Origin: Microbacterium barkeri
Lineage (GTDB): Bacteria; Actinomycetota; Actinomycetes; Actinomycetales; Microbacteriaceae
Assembly (NCBI RefSeq): GCF_027921765.1
Contig: NZ_BSEJ01000001.1
Coordinates: forward strand, 553,478 to 617,477
DNA: 64,000 nucleotides
Direction of reading: 5' to 3'
Below are positions 1-8,520 of the stretch, in pieces (positions within the stretch are counted from its first letter, which is position 1; the number at the start of each line of letters is the position of its first letter). The notes beneath the pieces are model-generated. The model did no database searches. It saw only the letters and a list, made by a program, of their open reading frames with translations, and was not told where the DNA came from. The translations under genes were made by a program, and so were the position numbers.

Positions 1-587
1 CCGCACTCGAGCGCACGGGGGTCGCCACGGGCGTCGTCACCCAGAACGTCGACGGGCTCCACCTGCGCGCGGGATCGCGCAGGGTCGTCGAGCTGCACGG
101 CACGATGCGCCGGGTTCTCTGCACGCACTGCGGGCAGGTGTTCGACCGCCGCGACGTCGGCGAGCGCCTCGAGCGGGAGAACCCCTGGATCACGGTGCCG
201 GATCGCGTGCAGCTCGGGCCGGACGGCGATGTCCTCCCCGCGTCGTCGGAGGGCTTCGTCGTCCCGGACTGCACGGTGTGCGGAGGCGTCCTGAAGCCCG
301 AGGTCGTGTTCTTCGGCGAGTTCATCCCCGCGGAGAAGTTCCGGGAGGCCGAGCAGCTCGTGGCCACGAGCGGGGCCCTGCTCGTGGCGGGCTCCTCGCT
401 CGTCGTGAACTCGGGCATCCGTCTCGTCGAGCGCGCACGGCGTCGTCGGATCCCCGTCGTGATCGTCAACCGCGGGGAGACCCGCGCCGACCGGCGCGCG
501 ACGGTGAAGGTCGACGCGGGCACGAGCGAGGTGCTCGCCGCGCTGGCCGACGAGCTGCCGGCCCTTCGAGGATCCGGCGCTCTCTGA
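1..587 (+). CDS. Sir2-family NAD-dependent protein deacylase, 5'-truncated
   Basis: The reading frame enters from the window edge (first codon at base 3), leaving the last 194 residues. Visible sirtuin features, in order: TQNVDGLH (visible residues 13-20), the catalytic His in ELHGTM (32), zinc-ligand pairs CTHC and CTVC, then VVFFGE, AGSSL and VNRG of the NAD pocket. Sirtuins use NAD+ to remove acyl groups from lysines in cytosolic proteins. The ATG at 105 lies after the catalytic His and cannot be the start; the N-terminal Rossmann portion is outside the window. A histidine phosphatase follows 24 nt downstream but has its own -10 box. Confidence 0.93.
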   Translation, partial: ALERTGVATGVVTQNVDGLHLRAGSRRVVELHGTMRRVLCTHCGQVFDRRDVGERLERENPWITVPDRVQLGPDGDVLPASSEGFVVPDCTVCGGVLKPEVVFFGEFIPAEKFREAEQLVATSGALLVAGSSLVVNSGIRLVERARRRRIPVVIVNRGETRADRRATVKVDAGTSEVLAALADELPALRGSGAL

Positions 588-599
588 GGCGCGTGCCCC

Positions 600-605
600 T
601 AGGCT
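600..605 (+). promoter_or_regulatory. -10 box, leaderless promoter of histidine phosphatase
   Basis: TAGGCT, then a 6-nt spacer and GTG at 612. The spacing puts the transcription start on the start codon. Confidence 0.6.
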
Positions 606-611
606 CGAGGG

Positions 612-1187
612 GTGACCGTCATCACCCTCGTCCGCCATGGGCAGACCGACTGGAACATGCTCGGCCGCGTGCAGGGCCGCACCGACATCCCGCTCAACGA
701 CACCGGACGCGCTCAGGCGCGCGAGGCCGCTGAGGCGCTGCGCCACGGCGGATACGCGGCAGTCGTGTCGAGCCCGCTGAGCCGCGCACGAGAGACCGCC
801 GAGATCATCGCCGGCGTCCTCGGGGTGCCGGGGCCCGCCCTGTACGACGGGCTCGTCGAGCGCGACTACGCCTCGGCCGAGGGCATGACCTCGGAGGACC
901 TCTGGAAGCTCCAGCGCCGCGCCATGGGTCCGGACGCCGAGAGCGACGAGGCGGTTGCGACCAGGGCCGTGGCCGCGCTGCGCGACGCCGCTGCGGCGCA
1001 CGCGCACGTCGACGGACCGCTCATCGCGGTCGCGCACGGGTCGCTCATCCGGGTGCTCATCGCCCTCGCTTCGGACGGCGAGTTCCCCCGCCCCGGCGAG
1101 CGCGTCGAGAACGGGTCGCAGCACGCGTTCCGCCTGGACGACGACGGCCTCTCGCTCCTGTCGTACTCCGCTGTCCCCGCCGACTGA
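612..1187 (+). CDS. Histidine phosphatase family protein (phosphoglycerate mutase-like)
   Basis: A 191-residue branch-1 histidine phosphatase. The N-terminal LVRHGQTDWN carries the phospho-accepting His and catalytic Arg; SSPLSRARETAEII is the second Arg motif, and VAHGSLIRVL near residue 142 supplies the second catalytic His. The family includes phosphoglycerate mutases and CobC-type or general small-molecule phosphatases; the sequence does not identify the substrate. GTG 612 is chosen because the motif starts within five residues and a -10 box lies 6 nt upstream. There is no room for a Shine-Dalgarno site, consistent with a leaderless transcript. Confidence 0.92.
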   Translation: MTVITLVRHGQTDWNMLGRVQGRTDIPLNDTGRAQAREAAEALRHGGYAAVVSSPLSRARETAEIIAGVLGVPGPALYDGLVERDYASAEGMTSEDLWKLQRRAMGPDAESDEAVATRAVAALRDAAAAHAHVDGPLIAVAHGSLIRVLIALASDGEFPRPGERVENGSQHAFRLDDDGLSLLSYSAVPAD

Positions 1188-1233
1188 CCCACGCGTCTCT
1201 CCCGCGCCAACCGAGACACGCAGCCCCGGCGTC

Positions 1234-2355
1234 TCAGCTCACGGCGTCGATGAAGGCCTCGAGGCCCATCCCGTAGTCGATCCGCACGCGCGGGAGGGCG
1301 AGCTTGTCGGCGCCCGGACGGACGAACCCCGGCTCGATCGTCACCGCCATCTCGAAGCCCGCGTCGGCGACGCCCTGCTTGCTCCGCTCGTCGTAATGGC
1401 CGAACGGGTAGGCGACCACCTCCGCCGCCCCGAGGATGTCCGCCGACGTGCGCAGATCCGCGGCGATCTCCTCGGGGGTCCAGTTGACCATCCGTCCGCG
1501 CCCGTCCGCACCCGGATCGTGCATGTCGTGCGTGTGCGAGCGCTGCAGCACGTACGGCGACGGCGTCGGCTCCGAACGCCACTTCGTGATGACGAACGAC
1601 GTCGCGAGCACGCCGTGCTCGTCGAGCACGGGCACCGCGAGGTCGAACCACGACGCGTGCGCATCGTCGTCCGTGACGATGATCGAGCGCTCGGGCAGCC
1701 GCAGCCGCCCGTCGATGAACGCCGACAGCTCGCGCCAGCTCGGCAGGTAGTAGCCCTCGTCGGCGAGATAGGCCATGTGCTGCTCGAAGTCGCCCGCGTA
1801 CGCCCAGTTGAGCCGGAGGGGGTCGTCCACGCCGGCGGGGTCGGCGGTGAACTGGTGGTACATGAGGATCGGCACCCCGACGTCGGCGGCTGCGGTCTCC
1901 TCGGGTGTCGTCCACGCGGCGTGCAGCGGGAGCCTGCGGTCCTCGTCGCATGAGACGACGTCGGCGATGTTCACGCGCTGCGCGACGTCGAGGGCCGCCG
2001 CGGCCTCGGCGTCGAGGTACCAGCCGGCGAACACCGCGCCCTCGCGCTCCGGCAGCGGCAGCTCGGCGACGTGCGCGCCCTCGGTGGCGAGAACGGGATC
2101 GAGCGCGATGCCCTCCCCCGCGAAGGTGACAGCGCACGCGGCAGGGTCGCGGGCCTCCTCGAGCAGCGCGGCGGCCGCATCGGGCGCTGCGGTCGGGCTC
2201 GACGGTGCTGATGCACCGGGGGCTGTTGCACCGGGGGCGGATGCACCGGGCTCGGATGGCGAGGACGAGGACGGCGCGGATGGCGCGCACGAGAGCACGA
2301 GGACCGCTGCCGCGGCGACGACGGGAAGCGCGAGGAGGCGGCGGGAAGCTCTCAT
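1234..2355 (-). CDS. Polysaccharide deacetylase family lipoprotein
   Basis: A 373-residue exported protein. The N-terminus has a basic start, a hydrophobic core and a lipobox-like VLSCAPS, so it is probably a lipoprotein; an Ala/Pro/Ser linker of about 45 residues follows. The C-terminal half is a NodB-type fold: VPILMYHQF, a metal-site strand IIVTDDDA (the usual form is TFDDG), SHTHDMH for the metal histidines, and YPFGHY. The layout resembles PgaB/IcaB-type de-N-acetylases, which act on extracellular glycans; the substrate is unknown. ATG 2355 is preferred over in-frame starts further upstream because it begins the signal peptide. Confidence 0.85.
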   Translation of the reverse strand: MRASRRLLALPVVAAAAVLVLSCAPSAPSSSSPSEPGASAPGATAPGASAPSSPTAAPDAAAALLEEARDPAACAVTFAGEGIALDPVLATEGAHVAELPLPEREGAVFAGWYLDAEAAAALDVAQRVNIADVVSCDEDRRLPLHAAWTTPEETAAADVGVPILMYHQFTADPAGVDDPLRLNWAYAGDFEQHMAYLADEGYYLPSWRELSAFIDGRLRLPERSIIVTDDDAHASWFDLAVPVLDEHGVLATSFVITKWRSEPTPSPYVLQRSHTHDMHDPGADGRGRMVNWTPEEIAADLRTSADILGAAEVVAYPFGHYDERSKQGVADAGFEMAVTIEPGFVRPGADKLALPRVRIDYGMGLEAFIDAVS

Positions 2356-2476
2356 ATCCCGGTCAGGATAGCCGCTCGCGCAGTCACGGCCGTGTCGGCC
2401 GGGGTTCCGGACCAGCACGCGCAATCGATCCGATAACGACTGAGCAGGATGCGCAATCGCGCGACGGCCCGGGTGC

Positions 2477-2482
2477 TACCGT
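2477..2482 (+). promoter_or_regulatory. -10 box, leaderless promoter of Lrp/AsnC gene
   Basis: TACCGT with an 8-nt pyrimidine-rich spacer to ATG 2491; no Shine-Dalgarno site fits. Confidence 0.5.
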
Positions 2483-2490
2483 CTCTCTCT

Positions 2491-2964
2491 ATGGCCTCCC
2501 TCGATCACGTCGATCTCGAGCTCCTCGCCGCGCTCTCCGAGGACCCGCGGGCGACGGTCGTCGCGCTCGCGGAGCGCCTTCGCCTCTCCCGCAACACCGT
2601 GCAGGCCCGCATGGCGCGCCTTGAGCGCGCGGGCGTGTTCCACTCGTTCGAGCGCGCGATCTCGACCGAGGGCCTGGGCTTCCCGCTCCAGGCGTTCCTG
2701 TCGATCGGCGTGCGCCAGCCCGAGCTCCCTGCGATCACGGACGAGCTGCGGCGCATCCCCGAGGTCATCCAGGTCTACGGCGTGAGCGGGCAGGTCGACC
2801 TGCTCGCGCTCGTCGCGTGCCGCGACGCGCGCCACCTCTTCGACGTCGACGCCCGCATCCTGTCCGTCTCGGGTGTCGAGCGCACCGAGACGTCCCTCGT
2901 GATGAGCGAAGCCATCCCCTACCGCGTGAGCGGCCTCATGGAGCTCGCGCGCCGCGAGCGCTGA
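2491..2964 (+). CDS. Lrp/AsnC family transcriptional regulator
   Basis: A 157-residue feast/famine regulator. An N-terminal winged helix-turn-helix (residues 4-55, with RLSRNTVQARMARLERAG as recognition region) is followed by a RAM-type ligand-binding domain (VIQVYGVSGQVDLLALVACRD). Members bind DNA as dimers or octamers and respond to amino acids. The target is not evident; no amino-acid gene is adjacent. The start at 2491 matches the family N-terminus; longer in-frame starts add nothing conserved. It converges on the alpha/beta hydrolase gene with 7 nt between stops. Confidence 0.9.
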   Translation: MASLDHVDLELLAALSEDPRATVVALAERLRLSRNTVQARMARLERAGVFHSFERAISTEGLGFPLQAFLSIGVRQPELPAITDELRRIPEVIQVYGVSGQVDLLALVACRDARHLFDVDARILSVSGVERTETSLVMSEAIPYRVSGLMELARRER

Positions 2965-2971
2965 GCGCGCC

Positions 2972-3847
2972 TCACACGAACGAGCGGATGGCCTCGGCCG
3001 CTTCCGCGGGCCTCTCGTAGTGGATGAGGTGGCCGACGTCGGTCAGCTCGACGAGCCGCGCATCGGGGAACAGCCCGCGCAGCGCGCGCTCGGCCTCGAT
3101 CGGCGTGATGTCGTCGCGGTCGGCGGCGATGAGCAGCGTGGGCTGGGCGATGCGCGGGGCGAACGCGCGCACATCGTGCGACACGCTCGTGACGAACGCC
3201 TCGCGCAGCGCCTGCCGGTCGGAGAACCCCGAGAAGAAGCGATCATGCTGGTCGTGGATCCAGCGGCGAAGGGCCCTGTCGCGCGTCTTCGCCATCGCGA
3301 TGCTCATGATCCGCACGATCACCGGCCAGCGCAGGAGCCACGTGCCGACGGGATCGGGCAGCCGAGCGCCCGCCGCGTAGTAGAGCACCGCCAGGCGCGT
3401 CAGCACGCCCCGGGGTCCCTCGAGCGCGGGCGCGCCGATCGGGTTCACGAGGATGAGCCGTGATGTCGGCAGTCCGCGGGCGACGGCCGCGGACGCGACG
3501 ATCGATCCGAACGAGTGCCCGAGCACGACGGCGCCCGGCGCGACCTCGGCGGCGAAGGCGGTGAGCCACGCGACGAACGCATCCAGGTCGAGGGGCCGGC
3601 CCGGCACGGGCGGCGTCTCGCCGAAGCCAGGGAGATCGGGCATGACGACGCGCACGCCGGGCAGATGCGCGACGACCGGCTCGAGCCCGTGGTGGTCTCC
3701 GCGGAACCCGTGCACCGCCAGGATGCTCGTCTCGGCGTCGTCGGGCCCGTACACCCAGTAGGCCGTCCGCGTGCCCAGGATCTCGACCTCCGCGCGGCGG
3801 ACGGGGATGCGGGCGAGGCGGGACGCGTACGGGGAGGCGACGGGCAC
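2972..3847 (-). CDS. Alpha/beta-fold hydrolase
   Basis: A 291-residue single-domain hydrolase. AVHGFRGDHHG is the oxyanion-hole HG motif, LGHSFGS gives nucleophile Ser112, AADRDDITP the acid, and DVGHLIHYERP the catalytic His near 273. A cap insertion is rich in Arg and hydrophobic residues (about 150-210). Such enzymes hydrolyse esters or related bonds; the substrate cannot be read from the sequence. GTG 3847 is chosen because a TAGACT box lies 6 nt upstream. Confidence 0.88.
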   Translation of the reverse strand: MPVASPYASRLARIPVRRAEVEILGTRTAYWVYGPDDAETSILAVHGFRGDHHGLEPVVAHLPGVRVVMPDLPGFGETPPVPGRPLDLDAFVAWLTAFAAEVAPGAVVLGHSFGSIVASAAVARGLPTSRLILVNPIGAPALEGPRGVLTRLAVLYYAAGARLPDPVGTWLLRWPVIVRIMSIAMAKTRDRALRRWIHDQHDRFFSGFSDRQALREAFVTSVSHDVRAFAPRIAQPTLLIAADRDDITPIEAERALRGLFPDARLVELTDVGHLIHYERPAEAAEAIRSFV

Positions 3848-3853
3848 CGCACG

Positions 3854-3859
3854 AGTCTA
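3854..3859 (-). promoter_or_regulatory. -10 box, leaderless promoter of alpha/beta hydrolase
   Basis: TAGACT on the minus strand, 6-nt spacer to GTG 3847. It sits back-to-back with the exonuclease promoter at 3903. Confidence 0.6.
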
Positions 3860-3902
3860 CGTTCGCCGGGGTGGCATACGCGGGTTTGTCCCCGCTGCGC
3901 CC

Positions 3903-3908
3903 TACATT
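3903..3908 (+). promoter_or_regulatory. -10 box, leaderless promoter of DnaQ-like exonuclease
   Basis: TACATT, 6-nt spacer to ATG 3915. Confidence 0.6.
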
Positions 3909-3914
3909 CTCCCT

Positions 3915-4685
3915 ATGGCGACATCATGGCCGGATCCGCCGCCCCTGTTCGAGCTCGACGACGCGGGCGAGCGCCCCACCTGGTTCGCCGCGCCCGGCGG
4001 GCGCCTGGATCGCCTCGGGGTGTTCGACCTCGAGACGACGGGCGTCGACGTCGAGTCCGACCGCATCGTCACGGCCTACGTCGGACTCCTCTCGGCCGAC
4101 GGCACGGTCCTGCGGTCGCGTCACTGGATGGCCGACCCGGGCATCGACATCCCCGAGGGAGCGACCGCGGTCCACGGCATCACGACCGAGCGGGCGCGCG
4201 CGGAGGGGCGGCCGGCGGCCGAGGTCGTCGCCGAGGTCGTGTCGGCCCTCCGCGAGATCTTCGCCGAGGGCGTGCCGATCGTCGCGTACAACGCGCCCTT
4301 CGACTTCTCCCTGCTCAAGCACGAGGCCCTGCGCCACGGCGTCGAGCCGATCGCGTCGCCCACCCCCGTGCTCGATCCGCTCGTCGTCGACAAGACGTGC
4401 GACCGGTATCGCCGCGGCAAGCGCACGCTCGCGACCGTCGCGGCGCACTACGACGTGGTCCTCGAGGCCGCGCACGACGCGTCGGCCGACGCCGTGGCCG
4501 CGGGGCGGCTCGCCTTCGCGCTCGTCGAGCGCTACGCGGGGATGCTCCCCGAGGATGTCGCGGAGCTGCACGACCGGCAGATCGGCTGGGCGCGCGAGCA
4601 GGCGGAGAGCCTCACCGAGTACTTCGTGAAGATCGGCCGGCTCGACCCCGCCGACGCGCTCGACGGCAGCTGGCCGATCCGCTGA
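3915..4685 (+). CDS. DnaQ-like 3'-5' exonuclease (DEDDh)
   Basis: A 256-residue exonuclease resembling the epsilon proofreading subunit of DNA polymerase III. The DEDDh residues are visible: Asp38 and Glu40 in FDLETTGVD, the middle Asp in YNAPFDFSLL, and HDASADAVA for the final His and Asp. VHGIT is also conserved. Members remove nucleotides from DNA or RNA 3' ends using two metals. It could be a stand-alone nuclease rather than the replicative subunit, since no polymerase gene is near. An open frame extends upstream to 3771 but overlaps the neighbouring promoter, so ATG 3915 is taken. The stop is 3 nt from that of the convergent gene. Confidence 0.9.
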   Translation: MATSWPDPPPLFELDDAGERPTWFAAPGGRLDRLGVFDLETTGVDVESDRIVTAYVGLLSADGTVLRSRHWMADPGIDIPEGATAVHGITTERARAEGRPAAEVVAEVVSALREIFAEGVPIVAYNAPFDFSLLKHEALRHGVEPIASPTPVLDPLVVDKTCDRYRRGKRTLATVAAHYDVVLEAAHDASADAVAAGRLAFALVERYAGMLPEDVAELHDRQIGWAREQAESLTEYFVKIGRLDPADALDGSWPIR

Positions 4686-4688
4686 CGA

Positions 4689-5918
4689 TCAGGACGACGA
4701 GCGCGCGCGCCACTCCTCCCAGCTCGCCATGAGCTGCTCGATGGCGGCGTGGAACTTCGCCGTGGCGACCCCCGGCGTCGTGTCGCCGAAGTAGTGCGCG
4801 ACCCAGTGCGCGAGGCGCTGCGCTGCCTCGGGGTCCTCGCGCACGCGCTCGACGTGCGCGACGATGTCGGGGGCGTCCGCCGGCTCGAGCCACTCGCACG
4901 CCGACAGGTAGCCGCCCTCGTCGATCTCCGCGGCGGGATCGGCGGGCCTCGTGATGAGCAGGGGCTTGCCGACCGCGAGCCGGTCGTAGACCATCGCCGA
5001 GATGTCGACGATCGCGACATCGGCCGCTGCGAGCTGCCATCCGAGCTCCGGCCGATCGTCGTAGACGTGCTGCGCGGACGGGTCCTTCTGGTTGGCCGCG
5101 CGGATGGCCTGGATGATCCGCTCGTTCGCCTCCCCGAACGCCGCGTTCACGACACCGCTGCGCGGATGCGGACGGTAGATGACGCGGTGGCGGCCGGTCG
5201 CGAGCAGCGCCGCGACGAGCGCCTCCCCGTGCGAGGCCACCGAGCCGTAGCGCGCGGCGGGGCGGTCGCCCTCCCAGGTCGGCGCGTACAGCACGACCGT
5301 GCGCTCGTCGGGCGTGTAGGGCAGCTCGCCCGAGTAGTGATCGGCCTGCGGGCGGCCGATCTCGATCGTGCGCGCATCGACGTCGTAGTCCCACAGCACG
5401 CGGGAGAGGCGGTCGCGCGCCGCCTGGCCCGCGACGAGAGCGCGGTCGTAGGCCTTGTACTGATTGGTCGTCATGTACATCTTGTCGGACTCGCCGTGGT
5501 TGATGAACACGTGCCAGCGCTCGCCGTACCGGAACATCTGGAAATTGCGCGTGTTCTGGTTCACGTAGAGCACGATGCGGATGTCCTGCGCCTCGAGGAA
5601 CCGCTCGATGCTCGTCACGCTCGGGGTGAACGCCACCGGCAGCGCGCCGTCGTCGAGAAGCGCCTGCGCCCCGAGCGAGTTGCGCGCCATGACGACGACC
5701 GGCCAGCGCTCGGCGAGCTCCTGCAGCGGTCGGTACCACTGGCGCATCTGGTACATGTTGACCGCGCCGTCGGCGAAGTACACGGCGATCCGGAACCTCC
5801 GCGGGGTGAGCCGGGGCCGCGTGGCGAGCGTGCGGCGCACCGTCCTGTGTGCGTTCCGCGTCGCGACGGCCTTCCGGAGGAGCTTGATCGCCTTCTTCAC
5901 ATCGCGCGTCACACCCAC
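4689..5918 (-). CDS. CDP-glycerol glycerophosphotransferase-like protein (teichoic-acid type)
   Basis: A 409-residue protein of the TagB/TagF superfamily, whose members polymerise polyol-phosphate cell-wall glycopolymers on the cytoplasmic membrane face. Visible: a basic amphipathic N-terminus (membrane association), YFADGAVNMYQMRQW, INHGESDK where others have a WHG motif, VLYAPTWEGD, IYRPHPRSG, and VDISAMVYDRLAVGKP matching the TDYSS region. It is the most divergent of the three paralogues in this locus. GTG 5918 is chosen because TAGCCT lies 6 nt upstream. The exact polymer (glycerol-, ribitol- or sugar-phosphate) cannot be inferred. Confidence 0.82.
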   Translation of the reverse strand: MGVTRDVKKAIKLLRKAVATRNAHRTVRRTLATRPRLTPRRFRIAVYFADGAVNMYQMRQWYRPLQELAERWPVVVMARNSLGAQALLDDGALPVAFTPSVTSIERFLEAQDIRIVLYVNQNTRNFQMFRYGERWHVFINHGESDKMYMTTNQYKAYDRALVAGQAARDRLSRVLWDYDVDARTIEIGRPQADHYSGELPYTPDERTVVLYAPTWEGDRPAARYGSVASHGEALVAALLATGRHRVIYRPHPRSGVVNAAFGEANERIIQAIRAANQKDPSAQHVYDDRPELGWQLAAADVAIVDISAMVYDRLAVGKPLLITRPADPAAEIDEGGYLSACEWLEPADAPDIVAHVERVREDPEAAQRLAHWVAHYFGDTTPGVATAKFHAAIEQLMASWEEWRARSSS

Positions 5919-5924
5919 CCGACC

Positions 5925-5930
5925 AGGCTA
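5925..5930 (-). promoter_or_regulatory. -10 box, leaderless promoter of glycerophosphotransferase gene
   Basis: TAGCCT on the minus strand, 6-nt spacer to GTG 5918. Confidence 0.6.
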
Positions 5931-5958
5931 CCGGGGGCTTTCCCGGCGGCCGTCATGG

Positions 5959-5964
5959 GATGAT
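5959..5964 (+). promoter_or_regulatory. Probable -10 box, leaderless promoter of GT2 gene
   Basis: GATGAT preceded by TGG, 6-nt spacer to ATG 5971. The first base is off consensus but the spacing matches the other leaderless genes. Confidence 0.45.
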
Positions 5965-5970
5965 CGTCGA

Positions 5971-7086
5971 ATGCGTAACGATCCCCTGCCGGGCCCCCGC
6001 GCGCCTCGGAGGGACGCGCCGTCGGTCCCGCTCGACGCGGGTGTGTCGTTCGTGATGCCGGTTCTCAACGAGGCCCCGTACCTGCGCCGCGCGGTCGAGT
6101 CGACCCTCGCGCAGGAGATCCCCGGACCCGTCGAGCTCGTCCTCGCGCTCGGACCCTCGTCCGACGGCACGACCGAGCTCGCGCGCGCTCTCGCGGAGGA
6201 GGATGAGCGCATCCTCCTCGTCGACAACCCCGCCGCCGACATCCCGGTCGGGCTCAACGCGGCCATCCGCGCGAGCACGCACCCCACGATCATCCGCGTC
6301 GACGCCCACTCGGAGCTCACGCCGGGCTACGCGGCCCGCGCTCTGGAGACGCTCGCTCGCACCCGTGCGGGCAACGTCGGCGGCGTCATGCGGGCAGACG
6401 GACGGACGCCGTTCCAGCGCGCAGCCGCCTGGGCGTACAACTCCCCCGTGGGGCTCGGCGGCGGCGCGTACCACGGGGGGTCGCGAGAGGGCGAGGCCGA
6501 GTCGGCGTACCTCGGCGTCATGCGACGCGCCGTTCTCGAGGAGGTCGGGCTCTTCGACGAGACCATCCGCCGCGGCGAGGACTGGGAGCTCAATCTGCGC
6601 ATCCGCACGGCGGGCTACCGCGTCTGGTTCGATCCCGCGCTGTCGGTGACGTACTGGCCGCGCGAGCGGTGGACGCGCCTCGCGCAGCAGTTCCTCGCCA
6701 CCGGCCGCTGGCGCGGCGAGCTCTTCCGCCGCTACGGACGCCGCAACTCGCTCAAGTACTTCGCGCCGCCCGCGCTCGTGATCCTCGTGGCGCTCGCCGC
6801 GATCAGCGGGGCGCTGCAGCTCGTCGGCGTGCCCGCTCCCGGTCTCGCCCTCGCGACGTGGGCCCTGTGCGCGCCGCTCGTCGCCTACGCCGCGCTCGTC
6901 GCGGCGGTCGCGATCGGCGCGCGGGCGCCCGGGCCGTTCGGATGGCGGGAGCGGGCATGGCTGCTCGCGGTGCTGCCGACGATGCACCTGTCGTGGGGAA
7001 CCGGGTTCCTCACGGGCGCCGTGCGCGGCGCGCACGACACCGTCGACACCTCGCGCCTCTCCGGACGCAACACGCCGCTGCCGTAG
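5971..7086 (+). CDS. Glycosyltransferase family 2 membrane protein (ExoA-like)
   Basis: A 371-residue inverting glycosyltransferase. The GT-A domain shows FVMPVLNEAPYL, LALGPSSDGT, the metal-binding acidic motif around Asp111 (RVDAHSEL), RGEDWEL (203-204, catalytic base) and a GRW motif near 246. About three C-terminal membrane segments (265-285, 293-315, 328-348) anchor it. It probably adds a sugar to a lipid-linked or cell-wall precursor. Lying between three glycerophosphotransferase-like genes, it likely builds or decorates the same glycopolymer. Its stop is 3 nt from that of the next, convergent gene. Confidence 0.88.
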   Translation: MRNDPLPGPRAPRRDAPSVPLDAGVSFVMPVLNEAPYLRRAVESTLAQEIPGPVELVLALGPSSDGTTELARALAEEDERILLVDNPAADIPVGLNAAIRASTHPTIIRVDAHSELTPGYAARALETLARTRAGNVGGVMRADGRTPFQRAAAWAYNSPVGLGGGAYHGGSREGEAESAYLGVMRRAVLEEVGLFDETIRRGEDWELNLRIRTAGYRVWFDPALSVTYWPRERWTRLAQQFLATGRWRGELFRRYGRRNSLKYFAPPALVILVALAAISGALQLVGVPAPGLALATWALCAPLVAYAALVAAVAIGARAPGPFGWRERAWLLAVLPTMHLSWGTGFLTGAVRGAHDTVDTSRLSGRNTPLP

Positions 7087-7089
7087 CGG

Positions 7090-8520
7090 TCAGCCGACCG
7101 GCAGGAGCCCCTGGTCGATGAGGCGCGCGACCACGCGCTCGGCGGCACGGCCGTCCTCGCGCGCATTGAAGGCGCGTCGCCACGCCGCGTAGCGCTCGGC
7201 GTACTCCGCGGGATCCGCCGCGAGCGCGGCGAGGAGGCCGTCCATGTCCTGCACGAGCGGGCCGGGGGCGCGCGCGGCGAGGTCGAAGTAGAACCCGCGC
7301 AGAGCGCCCCGGTAGTGGGCGAGATCGGGCACGAGGAAGTACATGGGCTTCCCCGTGACGCTGAAGTCGAACATCACCGACGAGTAGTCGGTGATGAGCG
7401 CATCGGCGGCGAGGAGGAGCTCTGACGTGTCGGGGTACGCCGTGACGTCGACGACCCGCGGACCCGCGACGTCGCGCCCGGGGATGAGGGTGCGCGAGTG
7501 CCCGCGGACGAGCACGACGGCGTCCGCCTCGACCGCGAGTCGCGCCGGGTCGATGAACGCCACGATCTCGTCGCGGTCGTCGCGCCAGGTCGGCGCGTAC
7601 AGCAGCACGCGCTCCCCCGGCTCGATGCCGAGGCGCTCGCGCACGGCGAGCGGGTCGCCCGTGACGAGCGCGTCGTTGCGCGGGTAGCCCTCGACCCAGA
7701 CGGGCTTGCGGAAGAAGGCGTAGGCGCGCGCGAGGATCCTCGCGGCGTACGGATTCTGCGCGAGGAGCACGTCCCACCGGCGCGACTCCTTGATGACCGC
7801 TCCCCATCGGCGCGGCGCGAACCCCTTGCGGTGGAGGGCGAGGCGCTTGAGCGGCGTGCCGTGCCAGGTCTGCAGCACGCGCTGGCCATCACGGCGGGCG
7901 AACGCGCGGCGGAGCCAGTCGTTGACGATCACGAGCTTCGCGACGCTCCGGGCGCGCCACCACTCGGGGCTCCCCTCGACGACCGCGACCGCGCCATCCG
8001 GGACCGCCACGGAGAGATCGACCACGCTCCAGTAGCGGGTGACCCCCGGGGCGCGGAGCGCGATCTCCCGGTCGAGCGCGAGCGGGTTGCAGCTCGCGCT
8101 GCGCCCGTAGAAGCTCTCGAAGAAGACCGCGTCCTCGAGCGGCGCGGTGTGCGAGAGGTAGCGGCGCTCGAGCGAGCCCTGCGCCTCTCCGCCGTCGTAC
8201 ACGGGGTCGACGGGCGGGCCGACGAGCACCGTGTCGCCGTCGAGCTGCGCGCGCAGCGTGCCCAGCATCTCGACCGGCAGCGTCGCATCGAGCTCGGCGC
8301 CGGCGACGGCCACGCGATAGCGTCCGGACGGGAGCGGTCGCTCGGGCCCGCCCCAGCGTGCAGCGACGAGCGCGAAGCGCACCGACCATCCGCCCCCGCT
8401 CGCGGAGACCGCGCCCTCGACCGCCGCGCGCGAGCCCTCGAGGCGCGCCGAGGCGGGCGCGTCGCCCTTTCCCTCCACGACGAGGGCGGGGCCGTCCTGC
8501 TCGAACCGGGCGGTCGTCAT
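7090..8520 (-). CDS. CDP-glycerol glycerophosphotransferase family protein
   Basis: A 476-residue protein. The N-terminal 115 residues look beta-rich with no catalytic motif. The C-terminal transferase domain has TWHGTPLKRLALH (general-base His), LYAPTWRDD, GHSRTL and ALITDYSSVMFDF, the complete signature of CDP-glycerol:glycerophosphate glycerophosphotransferases. These enzymes transfer glycerol-phosphate from CDP-glycerol to a growing teichoic-acid chain. ATG 8520 overlaps the upstream gene's stop by 4 bp (ATGA, 8517-8520), indicating translational coupling with its paralogue. A longer open frame upstream only runs antiparallel to nothing known and is discarded. Confidence 0.9.
   Translation of the reverse strand: MTTARFEQDGPALVVEGKGDAPASARLEGSRAAVEGAVSASGGGWSVRFALVAARWGGPERPLPSGRYRVAVAGAELDATLPVEMLGTLRAQLDGDTVLVGPPVDPVYDGGEAQGSLERRYLSHTAPLEDAVFFESFYGRSASCNPLALDREIALRAPGVTRYWSVVDLSVAVPDGAVAVVEGSPEWWRARSVAKLVIVNDWLRRAFARRDGQRVLQTWHGTPLKRLALHRKGFAPRRWGAVIKESRRWDVLLAQNPYAARILARAYAFFRKPVWVEGYPRNDALVTGDPLAVRERLGIEPGERVLLYAPTWRDDRDEIVAFIDPARLAVEADAVVLVRGHSRTLIPGRDVAGPRVVDVTAYPDTSELLLAADALITDYSSVMFDFSVTGKPMYFLVPDLAHYRGALRGFYFDLAARAPGPLVQDMDGLLAALAADPAEYAERYAAWRRAFNAREDGRAAERVVARLIDQGLLPVG

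Noticed and set aside
105..587. Sirtuin gene starting at ATG 105
   Set aside because: The catalytic His and NVDGLH motif lie upstream in the same frame, so the gene begins outside the window.
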